The position numbers and the translations under genes were made by a program. The notes beneath the pieces were generated by a model. It was not told where the DNA came from and searched no databases. It saw only the letters and a program-made list of their open reading frames with translations. A DNA stretch of 64,000 bases. It comes from Pleurotus ostreatus/Saccharomyces cerevisiae fusant (Eukaryota; Opisthokonta). The number at the start of each line of letters is the position of its first letter. Within the stretch, counting starts at the first letter, position 1. The DNA lies in NCBI GenBank assembly GCA_024196135.1, contig JAMQCK010000005.1:245960-309959 (forward strand), read 5' to 3'. Positions 1-10,702 of this stretch are shown here, piece by piece.

Positions 1-945
1 CCGACGACCCTACCGTCATTGCAAGCGGCGGCTACGATGGCGTAGAGTGCTTCACGGACATCAGAGAAGGGCACGGGTGTGCGATGAACAGGACGAGAGG
101 TGCGTTCCTCATCGCCCTTCTCGTCCGAATGTTGTCGCTAACGTTGAGCTGCGTAGATGTGATACTGACAATGGCTTATGCGGCGTATGGCGCTGGTGTC
201 ATGACCATCGACCACGACAACATCATCAAGCTGTATTCCGTCTCCCCTAGCATGCTCGGCCGAGGACACATGCTGTTCGAGCCTCAAGGGCCTGTTTGGG
301 TGAGCGTAAGCGCCGTCAAGGGTGTGACAGGAGGCTCATCGTTCGCAGTCCGTCGCCGCGTCGGACTACCACCCGCAAATGGCTGTTGCATCCGCAGATG
401 GTTCATGTTCGACAACGAACATGCTGCGCGGTACGAGGAAGGGAGGTTCAGTGGTATGTACAGCGTGCATGCGGCTCAGCTCTTCGTCGAGTAACGACTA
501 TCCAGCCCTTCTTCGTTCACAGAATCTATCAGCTCGACTACAGTCGCAAGACGGGAGAGTACCGGATGTTAGAACGCTTCGTCCCGCAGGTGAGTGCCTC
601 GCCGTCCGCGTCATTCTCAAGTCTCACACGAGTCATCGTTAGGAACTGCAAGACCGTCCAACGTACAGCCGACTGAAGAGGGGAGGGAAGGTCCCCCAAA
701 GGCGTTCCACTCCTGCCGGAACCGGTGCTTGGCCACCTGAGGTCGGTGTACATAAGGTGGTGTGGAACCAAGGGAATGGCCTCGCGCGGTCGAGCATGTT
801 GGCCAGCGCGACAGCGGCGGGACTCTGTCGCATCGATGTGCTCTGGGGCAGGTGGATGAAGGACAAGGTGCCCTATCAGGGCGTCGACCAGATCCGGATG
901 GAGGACGGTGTGATGGACGTAGAGTCAGATGGGTCTGACGACTGA
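1..945 (+). CDS. WD40 protein, TFIIIC subunit 6-like (3' part)
   Basis: The 5' end lies outside the window; reading frame begins at base 3. Exons are 1-99, 157-299, 349-453, 506-589 and 643-945, each joined by GT-AG introns of 49-57 nt with phase conserved. The visible 244 residues contain WD-type blades (ASGGYDGVECFTDIR, GVMTIDHDNIIKLYS, VASADGSCSTTN) followed by a conserved tail with PFFVHRIYQLDYSR, GVHKVVWNQGNGLAR and GLCRIDVLWGRWMKDKVPY, ending in an acidic VESDGSDD. That combination is what I know from fungal Tfc6/Sfc6, the beta-propeller subunit of TFIIIC that binds the B-box of tRNA genes in the nucleus. WD40 identity is firm; the TFIIIC assignment rests on recalled family motifs and could be another nuclear WD40 protein. 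Confidence 0.6.
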
Positions 946-1216
946 GTGTTGCTCTCTGAGGTAGTCAAAAGTTCTTGGTGCGTGCTTGCTGCCTCGAACT
1001 TGTTCACTCGCTAATGTGGTATCCAGAAACCCATGTTGTAATTGATATCTCTAATCCTGCAGGTATACAATCCAAAATCCCAAAGACGTGCGGTCAATAA
1101 TACAATGTGTCCAAGAAGGTGCATGCGAGGTAAGTGAGCCATATGTGTGGGTATCATAATGCATAGGAGAATGAGGCAAAAGACGAGAAAGAAAAGAAGA
1201 GAGAAAGATGCATAGT

Positions 1217-2149
1217 TCAGAATGCCGCATCAAGCGAACGACGGCCGGCAATGAAGGCGTCCGACGGTTTTCCTCCAGTGGTGCGCTGGGAGAGGCTCGC
1301 GAGGCGCCTTTGGATCTTGCGCTCGGCACGGAAGATACCGAGGCGCACAGGGAGGGAGGCGGCCACCCACTGCTCGCGCATCTGGTCAGACATGGAACGG
1401 GTTTTGTCCTGCGCAGCGACCTTCGTGAGGACCGCCGAGGCGGAGCCAGACCTGAAGCGGCGGAGCTTGCTGGAGCCAGGCGAGGAGGCGCCGTCGCTGC
1501 ACAGGGTGTGGTCGCTGCTGTGCTCCGAGTCGCTGGCGGTGTCCTTGTCGGCGACGAGAGTGGTGTCACCCTCTTCGCCCTCCTCAGCGACCGTGGCGTC
1601 GGGGGCAGGATGCGAGTGCGAGCTGCTCGAATGCGTGGACTTTTCAGACTTGCGCGAGAAGACCGAGGAGATGCTCGACTTGCGCTCCGTCTTTTTCTGG
1701 GGCGCGGAGAATGCGATGGGAGGCTGAGGAGCCGCGCTCGGAGCCGGGGAGCGCCGCGCCGCGGCCGGGCAGATGGAGCGCGGGCAATCGCAGGGGCGGG
1801 AACACACCCACAGGTGCTTGCACCCACAGGGGCGCTCATCGCTGAGGAACATCTCGTCCTCCTCCTCGCTCGCGATGCGCACACGGCCCGGGTTGCGCAG
1901 CAGGTGGTGCGCGCGGTTGTGCTCCAGGTCGTACAGGTGGGTGAGGCTGGGGAACTCGCGGAAGTGCGGGTCGTGCAGCTCGCCGGCGCTGTCGACGTAC
2001 ACGCCGTCGTAGCGGCGCGCCTTCGTGACGATGGAGTCGGACGCGTAGCCCGAGTCGAGGAGGCGGTCGACGTCCTGCTTGGGCGTGGCGGGCTTGTAGC
2101 GGGTCGAGGTGCGCTTGAGGGAGCCGATGCTGGAGGTGGGGGAATACAT
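1217..2149 (-). CDS. conserved basidiomycete protein of unknown function, disordered
   Basis: Single exon, 310 residues if started at the ATG at 2147-2149. The frame stays open upstream to 2434, but that farther start is TTG, and a TATA-like TTATAA (minus strand, 2323-2328) lies between, so the inner ATG fits better. The N-terminus is MYSPTSSIGSLKR, followed by DRLLDSGYASDS and a Cys-rich patch CGCKHLWVCSRPCDCPRSIC near the middle (two CxC-type pairs that might bind metal). The C-terminal half is Ser/Glu/Lys rich and low complexity, with a more ordered last 60 residues (REQWVAASLPVRLGIFRAER). No enzyme motif, membrane span or signal peptide is seen. I do not recognise a named function. It converges with the preceding plus-strand gene. 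Confidence 0.7.
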   Translation of the reverse strand: MYSPTSSIGSLKRTSTRYKPATPKQDVDRLLDSGYASDSIVTKARRYDGVYVDSAGELHDPHFREFPSLTHLYDLEHNRAHHLLRNPGRVRIASEEEDEMFLSDERPCGCKHLWVCSRPCDCPRSICPAAARRSPAPSAAPQPPIAFSAPQKKTERKSSISSVFSRKSEKSTHSSSSHSHPAPDATVAEEGEEGDTTLVADKDTASDSEHSSDHTLCSDGASSPGSSKLRRFRSGSASAVLTKVAAQDKTRSMSDQMREQWVAASLPVRLGIFRAERKIQRRLASLSQRTTGGKPSDAFIAGRRSLDAAF

Positions 2150-2322
2150 GATAACCGCGGGACTAGGGGTGATAATCGGGTGGCCGAGGGTAGCGAGATG
2201 CGACGGGGCGTCTTTGGGTTGCAGGGTGCGGACTCCAATGTCCCAGAGTGCGCTCCTTTGGTGGGTGCGGGGGCGCCTTTGGGTGGGCTGGTGGATGGGG
2301 CAGACGGCAGCGGGGTCGCCCA

Positions 2323-2328
2323 TTATAA
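2323..2328 (-). promoter_or_regulatory. TATA-like box for the gene at 1217-2149
   Basis: TTATAA on the minus strand, flanked by GC-rich sequence, about 175 nt before the chosen ATG. It supports the inner start over the longer frame. Confidence 0.4.
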
Positions 2329-3440
2329 GGGCCGCGCCTCTGATCACAAAGGCCTCATCGATGGTCAACAACGGGTCTTTGACCCAGGTACGCATGTTGT
2401 GTATGTTGCTGTGGCTGTCAGGCGCGCTGGACAAAGCGGGCGCGTGTGTGCTCGTTTGTGATACCGTGGGGCGTTTATGAACTCGGCACGTGTCCGCGCC
2501 TTTGAACTGCGCCGCGTGCGCGAGTAACAGCCCCTTCTGAGTGGCTTCTTATGGCAACGTTGCGCTGAGGTCGGTGATTCGATGTGAAGAGGAAGAGAGG
2601 CGCCGGGCTTCTTGTGGTCTTACAGTGGGTATGCGTGGGGGGATGGTGTGGCTGTTGTGTGGCATGACCTACAGAGCGTCGAGTAGCGAGGACCACCGTC
2701 GTCGGAGCTGGAATACAACACAACAAAAGGTGTTATCGTCATGGATACCGCACTGCCCAGATGCTCAACAACAGCGACAAAATGTTGTCTTTTGGACCGT
2801 GCGAATAGATGAATGCCACAAAGAACAACGACATGCGGCGGTGCAGCAAAAATCGATCGCATCGATGCACCAGGTCGGCGTGCGTTCCTGCATTTCGCTT
2901 GACCTAAAATCACATCTAAGCACATCCATGCATCACATACGCAAGCCCAAACGAGGAGACAAGTGCGTCCGAGTCTTGAATGCAACAAAGATTCCCAAAT
3001 GAGGAGATTATGGACATGCACGTCATCATCGTGACTCAACTCAGTTGCCTTGACCATGTCAAAGAGTCTCTCAATGTTTGCAACGGAAAGAATGGAGGCT
3101 CCGAGTTTTAGCTTCGTTGGGGGAGTGGACGACCGGGAGCAAATACAGAGAGCCCGAGACAAGAGTTTCCTGATTGGGAACAATGACAACTGAATTGCAT
3201 GTTATCGTAGCTTGCTGGGTCTAATCCCGAGTGCAGATGGGACTTCAGTTCGCACTCCATCCTATTGCGCCGTCTTGGCTGGCCCCTGACGGGCACTTGA
3301 GGGGCCGCTGACAGTGCAGTCGCATATCCCGCTGGAGGCGGAAATCGCACGGCCTCCTGGATAGGGGCAAGCTGTTCGTCGGAAAATATGAGCAGAGCTT
3401 ATTGTACAAGCCAGACGATGTGGGTCTTGCGGGCAAGCAT

Positions 3441-3446
3441 TATAAG
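3441..3446 (+). promoter_or_regulatory. TATA box for the NmrA-like gene
   Basis: TATAAG about 90 nt before the ATG at 3530, followed by a CA-rich leader rich in CCACC repeats typical of a fungal 5' UTR. Confidence 0.5.
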
Positions 3447-3529
3447 CTTGCACAACTCGCGCAGCTAGGTCTCCATCAGCCCCCACAACCACCAGCCACC
3501 GTTACCACCAGCAGTACCACCTACGAAAG

Positions 3530-4198
3530 ATGACCCGCCTTCTCATCCTCGGATCCACGGGGCCTTCGGGTCTCGAGCTCGTGCGCACTGCGCTCAAGGA
3601 CATTCCTGATGTGCAACTGGTACTCTACGTCCGGTCGCCGCAGAAGCTGCCGGGGGAGATCAAGTCGAATCCCGCTATCACTGTCGTCGAGGGTACGCTC
3701 GAGGACACCGCCGCGCTTGAGCGCGCCCTCGAGGGCGTCGACGCTATCCTGTCCGCCCTCGGCCCCATGGGCCCCTCCCACCCGAAAAACACGCCGATCG
3801 CCAAGTTCTACGGCAGGCTGCTGAAGCTGATGCGCGAGCGGGGCATCAAGCGCTTCCTCGTCCTCGGGACGGCGTCCGCGCCGGACCCGGAGCACGATGG
3901 CTTCAGCCTCGGACACAAGGCGATGGTGCTGTCCGTGTACCTGCTCATCAACTCGGCATACAAGGAGACCCGCGCGCTGGGCGAGCTCTTGCGAGGGCCG
4001 GAGGGGAAGGACATCGAGTGGACGATGGTGCGGGTGCCGTATCTGACGCATGAGGATAGGACGGACACGGTGGCAGGCTATATCGGGGATGAGAGACTTG
4101 GACTGAAGTTGTCGAGGAAGGGCTTTGCGAAGTTCATGGTGGACGAGCTGAAGAACAGGCAATGGGTTCGCAAGATGCCAGAGGTCTCGAACGCATAG
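3530..4198 (+). CDS. NAD(P)-binding NmrA/SDR-like protein
   Basis: Single-exon gene of 222 residues. A Rossmann fold begins at the first residues: beta strand RLLILG then the dinucleotide loop GSTGPSG at residues 8-14. VEGTLEDTAALERAL and DAILSALGPMGP match the atypical short-chain dehydrogenase / NAD(P)H-binding class (PF13460 type), as does the LVLGTASAPDP strand; no classic YxxxK pair is obvious, as is usual in NmrA-like members. The product is probably a soluble cytosolic oxidoreductase or NAD(P)H sensor. The length is normal for the family (about 200-240). Its substrate cannot be told from sequence. The start has a TATA box upstream and a CCACC-rich leader. Confidence 0.85.
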   Translation: MTRLLILGSTGPSGLELVRTALKDIPDVQLVLYVRSPQKLPGEIKSNPAITVVEGTLEDTAALERALEGVDAILSALGPMGPSHPKNTPIAKFYGRLLKLMRERGIKRFLVLGTASAPDPEHDGFSLGHKAMVLSVYLLINSAYKETRALGELLRGPEGKDIEWTMVRVPYLTHEDRTDTVAGYIGDERLGLKLSRKGFAKFMVDELKNRQWVRKMPEVSNA

Positions 4199-4798
4199 AT
4201 GGGCGATGAATTTGTATCCTTTTTCTCGTACCTTTTGGCCGTACAAAGTATACCAGGTTGCTGGAGCCTGCCAACCATGCAGCGAGGTTTGACGCGAAGA
4301 AATCCCGCCCGCAGGTTGTCGCCGTAAGTTGCAAGTGTCATGTTGAAGTCCGTAAATTGCCCGTAGGCTAAAGATGGAAAGCGGTGGCGCCTTCCGTCTT
4401 CGCACGTGATGAAGTTGAACTTCCCGCTCACCATAGAACCTCAACTCTGATTCGTTTCTTGGTCCTGACGACCACTCATATCTCCTGCCCATCCGCCAGC
4501 ATACTTTCCCTGTCCTCTCTGAGCAAGCAGGGCCTCACAGAGCAGCAGGACTCTGCACGTGGCCGGGTGTCTCCATCATTCGGCTGCGCTGATCCGAGGT
4601 CGCCGTAATCTCACACCGGATTTGCTACCCTTTTCCTGCAACGCAGCATCATTTGCGCCTCTTGACTCTTTCCTAACCCCAGCGCTCCTCTTTACGACAA
4701 GCTGCGGACCTTTTCAGCCCACTTTTGGCGTTTTCCTGCCGTTACAAGACGCTGGACGGTTGTAACCTGGCCATAGTCGCTCCTTACCTTGATTCCCA
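4199..4798. other. intergenic and 5' leader
   Basis: About 600 nt separating the NmrA-like gene from the next plus-strand gene. From 4440 to 4798 there is no ATG at all, and the stretch is pyrimidine rich, consistent with a long 5' UTR for the following gene. No coding feature is supported. Confidence 0.4.
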
Positions 4799-7729
4799 AT
4801 GTGCGTAGCCTGTACGATCCGCAGGATTAGCACTGACGGGACGCAGGACGACTTATGCCCAGCGCAATCAACCCACGAGCCTCAAGGAACGAATTGCCGC
4901 CCTCAATGCAGGCGCAGCGACCCAGTCGCGCGCTGTCTCCCCGACACCAGGGATACCGGTCAACCCACAGGGCTCTCTGAGATCAAAGGTCGCCCAGTTC
5001 GAGCAGAAGGGCCCCGTTCCAGCGCCCAAGACAGCCTTTGGCAGCGCGGCGCCTATCCCCGGAGGTCCTTTGGAACCACAGCTGACAGGCAAGAGCGCGG
5101 CACCCGGCCTCGGACCCCCGCCGCGCGGTGCGAAGGGAACGCGCAGTGTTTCGGCACCCTTCGCGAGCGAGCCTGAGGTGCCCAAGCCGCCGCCGGTGCC
5201 GACGTCTACGTCTACGTCTACATCCCCGGCACCGTCCCCGCCCGAGACGCCTCCCAAGCTCGCGAAGGACCTGCGGCAACGGAGTACGTCCTTCGCCGCC
5301 GCGCTCGATCGTGCACGGCATGCGGAGCAGAAGGCCAAGCAGCGCGAGGCGCGCGAGCGCGCGCGCGTCACGCCGAACCACACGGGGACCTCGCAGGGCA
5401 TCGCGCCCCAGCACACGGGGTCGAGCGGGCCGATGCTGACGCCCATGCACACGGGCGGGAGCAACATCAGCTGGCTCGTGCCCATGAACACGGGCGGGAA
5501 CACGGGCAGTATGCTCTCCCCGCATGTCACTGGCGGCTCGAGCTTCTCCCATCCCGAGGGCGCAATAACGGAAGACCCAGAGGAGATGCATCAGCAACCG
5601 GTTAAGCCGCCCCTCACGACTGGCGACGGCCAAGCGATCGAGAGCGCGACGCCCGCGTCACCGAAGGCGAATGGTGTCCTGCCCTCGCTGTCCACTGCTG
5701 AGCTTCCTATACCCACCTCTACCTCATCCCCCGCGGACGACACATCCACGCCGAAAGTCCCTAATCCTCCACCTTCCGATACCCGTGCTGCTCCTACGTC
5801 CCGCCAGGAGAAACGAGAGTCCCAGACTCAGTACATTCAAGTTATGCCCCCGCGGCCGCCGGCTGACGTCCCATACACGCCTAACTCTTCATTTAACATT
5901 GATGAGGAGGAGGAAGCGCCGCACACGCCCACTCGCGCTTCGTATACGTCGACGCGCTCGCGGCCAATGAGCATGCTTGAGTTCGATACGCCTCGTTCTC
6001 TTCTAGGGAGCCCGGGTGTCGTCCAGACGGCCGAGCGCGCCACTACTTCGAAACCTCTCACCGTCCAGCCACCACCTCCGCCCGTTCACGTCCGCGGAGC
6101 CAGCCAGGACACGCCTACCACTCCCACCCACCGTGTCGGGCGGTCCATTACCCTCTCGCATACGCCTAATTTCCGCGCGCAGACTGGCGAGCGGGGCTTC
6201 CGCGCTGTTGTACACGCTCGTGTGCGCGAGCAGTCAAAGTGCACACCGCCACCGCCTGAGCCGCCGAAACCGAAAGCGGTTCCAGCGACCACGATTGTGA
6301 GCGAAGAAGTCCCTTCGACGCCGGGTCTGGGCGATCTCGCGTCGTTGTTGGGGCAGGCGGCGATGTTGGAGGAGCAGCTGAGCGCGGGTGTACTACCGGA
6401 CGAGACTCCAGCGCCGAAGCCTGAGCCCGAACAAGCGCACAAGGAAGAGGAGGCTGTCATGTCCGCAGTGAGTTTGTCTACGTGAGGTGCTGACGCTATA
6501 CTAACTGTCGCTAACAGCCCAGCGAAAGCGAGGCAGAGCCCGAGATGGTCCTACCGGTTGGTGCGAGCATCGGTGGGCGGACGAAGCGGAAACGGACGTT
6601 CAAGAACCCACTTGCGAAGGTCGGCGTGCGGAGAAGCCGGACGACGGGGAGTATCTCGTCGGTGACAACAGAAGAGCCGGTGCCGCCCCTGCCCACCGTC
6701 ACTCCTGCCACACCCTCGGCGACTGCTACGACTACGCCATCGCCGGAGCCTACTCTTGTAGCACCCAAGCCAGTGGCTGCTAATGCCGCGTCGTCTTCGG
6801 ATACGCTGCAGCCTCCACCTGGCCCTGGCTCTGCCCCTCCGACACCACCGCCCAAGGTGTCGACTTCCACCCTTGGTCGTGCGAAGACGTCCGCCTCGAC
6901 ACCCCCCTCGGCCATGCCCGCGATCGATGCCGATGGTCACCGTCAGCGGTTTTCCACCTTCCGGAGCCTGTCCACCCGCAGCTCGTCCGCGTTCTCCGCC
7001 ATCCGGCACAGCATGTACGTCGGCCCCAGCGACACGTCCGACAACGCCTCCATGATGTCCGCGAACAAGAGCGCCGAGTTCGACGGCAGCGCGGAGGGCA
7101 GCGACCTCGGCGTCGCGTTCCCGCGCAAGAGCACGAGCCGCGCGCCGAGCGTGAAGAGCCACAGCAGCGGGAGCGTGCGCAAGCGGTTCGCGGACAAGAT
7201 CTGGCCGGGGAGCCGCAGCCGCGTGAAGAGCAACGTGAGCCGCGCGGGCGAGGAGAGCGTGCGCGCGACGCCGAGCATCGACATCGTGCCGCCGAAGTGG
7301 GAGGAGGGCGACATGCCGAGCTTCGACGCGAGCGATATGCCGAGCTTCGCGGCGGAGGACCTGGTGACGAGCACGCCGCCGCGGGCGAGGCGCGGGTCGG
7401 GCGAGTCGACGGCGACGGCGAAGGCGAGGGCGCAGCCGAAGCGGATGGAGGTGCCCGCGGTGGTGGCGCCGGCGACGATTCCTGGGGCGTTTGTGGCTGT
7501 TCCGGCTCCGCTCGCGACGCAGCAAGGTCAGAGCGCCCACCTGGCTCAGCCGGACACGCCCCAGCGGCGGCAGTCGTGGGCGTCGTGGTCCTCGACGACA
7601 ACGTCGCCGTCCTCGGTGTCCTTCGACCCCGCGCTCGTCGACCAGTTCCCCTCCGTGCCCCAGGGCATGCCCGAAGGCCAGCGAACCAGCGAGGAGCCCG
7701 CCCCGGTCGGGATCCTCGGCCTGCTTTGA
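4799..7729 (+). CDS. large disordered protein with HTG repeats; start codon split by an intron
   Basis: Model: exons 4799-4800, 4847-6467 and 6518-7729, 944 residues. The initiator ATG is formed only after splicing (AT at 4799-4800, G at 4847). The 46-nt intron has donor GTGCGT, branch CTGAC and acceptor CAG, and the long frame is closed by TAG at 4806 if unspliced. The mature N-terminus reads MTTYAQRNQPTSLKERIAAL, then SLRSKVAQFEQKGP, a plausible short helical motif. Residues about 190-255 carry spaced HTG/NTG/VTG motifs. The rest is Pro/Ser/Thr rich, with a basic KRKRTFKNPLAKVGVRRS block after intron 2 and a Ser/Arg-rich stretch that could be phosphorylated. No catalytic domain or membrane span. 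Function unknown; the style suggests a cytoskeletal or signalling scaffold, but that is a guess. Confidence 0.7.
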
Positions 7730-8427
7730 GCTACTCAGATGCGGCCCCCACGCCCCACACGACGGCGACGACACACGTCCACCCGTGTATCATAGGTACG
7801 CGATAATTTATGAGCCGGCGCACGCGCGATAGTCGCGCGGGTTGCGACACTCGCGGTGCAAGATCTTTGGGTGCAGCTAAGCCTGTCGACGCTTCTGCTG
7901 AACCCGCTTCTGTTTGTACACATTCGATATTCCACCGCTACGCGCGCTGCACCACCGGCCTTTTCCCTTACTTACGGCCTTCCCCTTACTTACGGCCTCT
8001 CACCTTACTTACTCCTACTCGTACTGATTTCCGGCGCCTGAGCGCCTCTTTCGATCTATCTTACATTTTGCGCCGTTCATCTGCATGATGGTTGGTGCCC
8101 TTTTTGCATTGCATACTCACGTCTATCTCAGTACGGATCTACTCTCGTTTTAGTGTGCTTGTCCTGAATATCTGGAGGGGCTTGTTCTGTTGTGCATATA
8201 TAGAATCTCCTTGCGTCGGCAAAGCAACGTCTGCGAGACACAAGTCGAGAGTTGACCGAAACGATGCGCTTTTGGCCGAATCAGGAAGGCTTTGAGTGCC
8301 CGATTTCTGGGAGTCATCCCAGAGAGCTGTCCGAGATGAATGTAATCGGAACTGATGCTGATGAGCAAGTCTACAGTCTAGATTATATTCATCTATATCT
8401 ACAAGGTCTACCGGTGATCAAGATGGT
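7730..8427. other. convergent intergenic region
   Basis: About 700 nt between convergent genes, presumably holding two 3' UTRs. It includes the short direct repeat listed at 7962-7998. No coding evidence. Confidence 0.4.
7962..7998. repeat. short tandem repeat, about 18 nt x 2
   Basis: Two adjacent near-identical units ending in CTTACTTACGGCCT, with a third partial unit (CACCTTACTTACT) following. Located in the 3' region of the preceding gene. Confidence 0.5.
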
Positions 8428-10153
8428 CTATAGTCCCTGCAACTTACCATCCTCCCCAACGTTCTGCTGCTTGCTCCCATCTATAATCCCTCCACCCTCA
8501 ATCCTCCTACACCCAAGGTGGTCATTCCCCTCCTCCCTCACCCACCCCTCCTCATCCACATACACCCTCCTCTCCTTCCTATTCAACTTCCCATGCACCA
8601 CCTCCTCCCCACACATCCGCATCCACTCCAACACGGGCTCCCTCACCCACCGCGTCGTCCCCCCGGGCACCGTCCCCCCGCCCTCGAACCAGCCCAGATG
8701 GCCCCCATACGGCGTCAGCGCCATCACGACCATCCCGTTCCCCCCGCCGTCCATCGGCACGCGCGTCACCACCGGGTCGTCCGCGGCGTTGATCGCGAGG
8801 AACGGCACGCGGATGTCCTTGACGACGTGGTGCGAGGAGCAGTGCGTGTAGTACGCGCGCGCGCTGGGGAAGGGCCACTCGGGCGGGGGCCCGCCGATCT
8901 GGCTGGTGATGACCTCGTCGAAGGCCTCGAGCGTGGGGTGCCGGAGGGCGAGGACCTGGTCGACGAGGGTGGCGGCGGGGTGCGTGGGGTCCTTTTTGAG
9001 CGCGTCGCGGTGGCGGGCGACGAGGCGGAGGAGGTTGCGGGCCATGCCTTTGGAGTAGATGTTGGTGCCGAGGAAGGTGGAGACGAGGCCGTCGCTGTTG
9101 GAGGCGAGGTCCCAGGGCTGGAGGAGGGGGGTTGTTAGGGTAGTAAGTGACAAGGAAGTTGGGAGACGTACGCAAGCGAGGGCGCATCCGGAGACCAAGC
9201 GACTGTGCTCCCCATCCTGCGCGAGGTAGCGCGTGAGGACGTTCGCACCGAGGCTGAAGCCTATGCCGAGCAGCGGTGCATTCGGGTAGAGGTGCCGGAT
9301 GTACATAACTTCTTGCCTGAAGAGCATCAGCGAATCGTCAGTCGAGTCTTCTCCAATGCGAACACACCTCAAGTCATCCGTGTAGCCCGCTGAGTAGAGC
9401 TGTGATGAGGTGACGGGTGTTCCTGCACATCCTCGGAAATTACAGACAACGGCGCGATATCCCAAGCCACCTGAAAGACAGTCAGCTTCAGTCTAGCCCG
9501 GGGGTAGCATATCTGACCTTCACTCTTGGGCTTGGTCGCAGTATACAGAATCGAGCGCACGTAGGCCTCGTAGGATCCTGGGTCGAGGGTCAGCGGGGAT
9601 AGCGCGCGCCGCAAGCATGCACATACCGCCCGTCAGGCCATGCTTGACTACGATGATAGGTGTGTCGTCAGGGAGGGACTCTTGATCTGTAGGTGCCCAG
9701 TCCAATGCACTGTCAGGCGACGTGTCAGCGGGCGCGGGAACGGAGGAAGTAGCGAGCTGCGTACACTGTGCCGCCTTCCTTCATGCGAAGGAATGTCCTG
9801 TTCGATGATCAGTACCGAGCATGGTGATTTTGCAGGACACGCACCGTTGATACCGCATCTTGTCCGACTTGGTAAAATCGCCCAAAACGCAGTAGAGCGT
9901 CTGTGCATGTCCACTACAATCGCCGGGTCAGCATCGCGTTCCGTACAGCGCAGTCAACCACGCACTTTGGTAACCACCACGCGGGCACGAACGGCTTGTG
10001 CAGACTCGGGCAGCGCTTCTCGACGAGTGTGCGCAGATCTAGTTCCCCCTCGCCTTGCGCCGCGTCTACTTCCTCGCGTACTGGGATGAGCGCGGGCTTC
10101 TCTGCGTAGTGGATTGTGGTCGCGGTTGACGCGCTGCTCCAGGAAATTCCCAT
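8428..10153 (-). CDS. alpha/beta hydrolase, YheT/EMB8 (ABHD1/3) family
   Basis: Eight exons on the minus strand: 9966-10153, 9845-9913, 9765-9797, 9627-9709, 9518-9577, 9368-9470, 9172-9316 and 8428-9117, giving 456 residues with all phases matching. Hallmarks in order are WWLPNGHAQTLYCVLGDF (family N-terminal signature), DDTPIIVVKHGLTGG, VVCNFRGCAG (oxyanion region), the nucleophile elbow GIGFSLGAN (Ser about residue 200), NAADDP (Asp about 340) and PYGGHLGWFEG (His about 367), so the catalytic triad is complete. Fungal members include medium-chain acyl transferases/esterases that make or hydrolyse fatty acid ethyl esters on lipid droplets or mitochondria; the exact substrate here is inferred only. 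The start MGISWSSAS is the first ATG of a good exon. Confidence 0.92.
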
Positions 10154-10702
10154 GGTAGTTCGTGCAGAAGGGACACAAGATGCGAGGCGCCGTAAGTGAA
10201 GAATGATGCTCAAACGCCGCGCGTCAGATAGTCGCGGTAAGAGTGTTCGAGTAGTTGTTCGGTTCAAGCTGCGTTCAAGCGATCTGCTGAAACTTGAACG
10301 ATGCGGAAAAGGATGTGGTCGCCGAAGAAGGTTGCCGGCCCTAAGGAAAGAAGGAAAGGAAGACTGAGGAATGAAGACGATGCAGGTGAAAGTCGAGGAG
10401 ACAGTCCAGCTCGCTTGCCAATGACGCGCCGATCATGACACTTCGGCGCTAAACCGGCTTCGGCTAACGGTGGTAGCCGGTACTCAACTGAGCACTCGAT
10501 GCCTTCCCGATTTGGCCAAAAACAGTTGAGGCATCCCTAAGCCTCGACATTCAGAGAGAAGGGCTTAGTTGCTTGAGACTTTCTGGGAAAATAGCATCTT
10601 CAAGGTGTCGCTGGCTACCACTTCTGACTCCATCTTCGCCATAACCTTTCATTGCTACTGAATGTCGAATTTTCCTATGCGAGTGGCTCCTGTTTCTCAC
10701 AT
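10154..10702. other. intergenic region
   Basis: About 550 nt between two minus-strand genes; promoter of the hydrolase on the left and 3' region of the DUF6535 gene on the right. No motif or ORF worth calling. Confidence 0.4.

Larger units (their letters stand above)
2150..3529. other. intergenic, divergent promoter region
   Basis: About 1.4 kb between two divergent genes. It holds the two TATA-like boxes listed separately. Open frames here (for example 2620-3189 minus) have no family motif and no splice-consistent extension, so I call no gene. Confidence 0.5.

Noticed and set aside
1208..2461. 417-codon open frame on the plus strand
   Set aside because: It mirrors the minus-strand gene; GC-rich codon use opens the antisense frame. 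Composition (Arg/Gly/Ala/Val runs) is typical of a shadow.
2620..3189. 189-codon frame on the minus strand between two promoters
   Set aside because: No family resemblance, Cys/Ser/Leu-rich random composition, and it lies in the divergent promoter region.
6551..7774. 407-codon Arg-rich frame on the minus strand
   Set aside because: Antisense shadow of the disordered plus-strand gene; no motif, no splice continuity.
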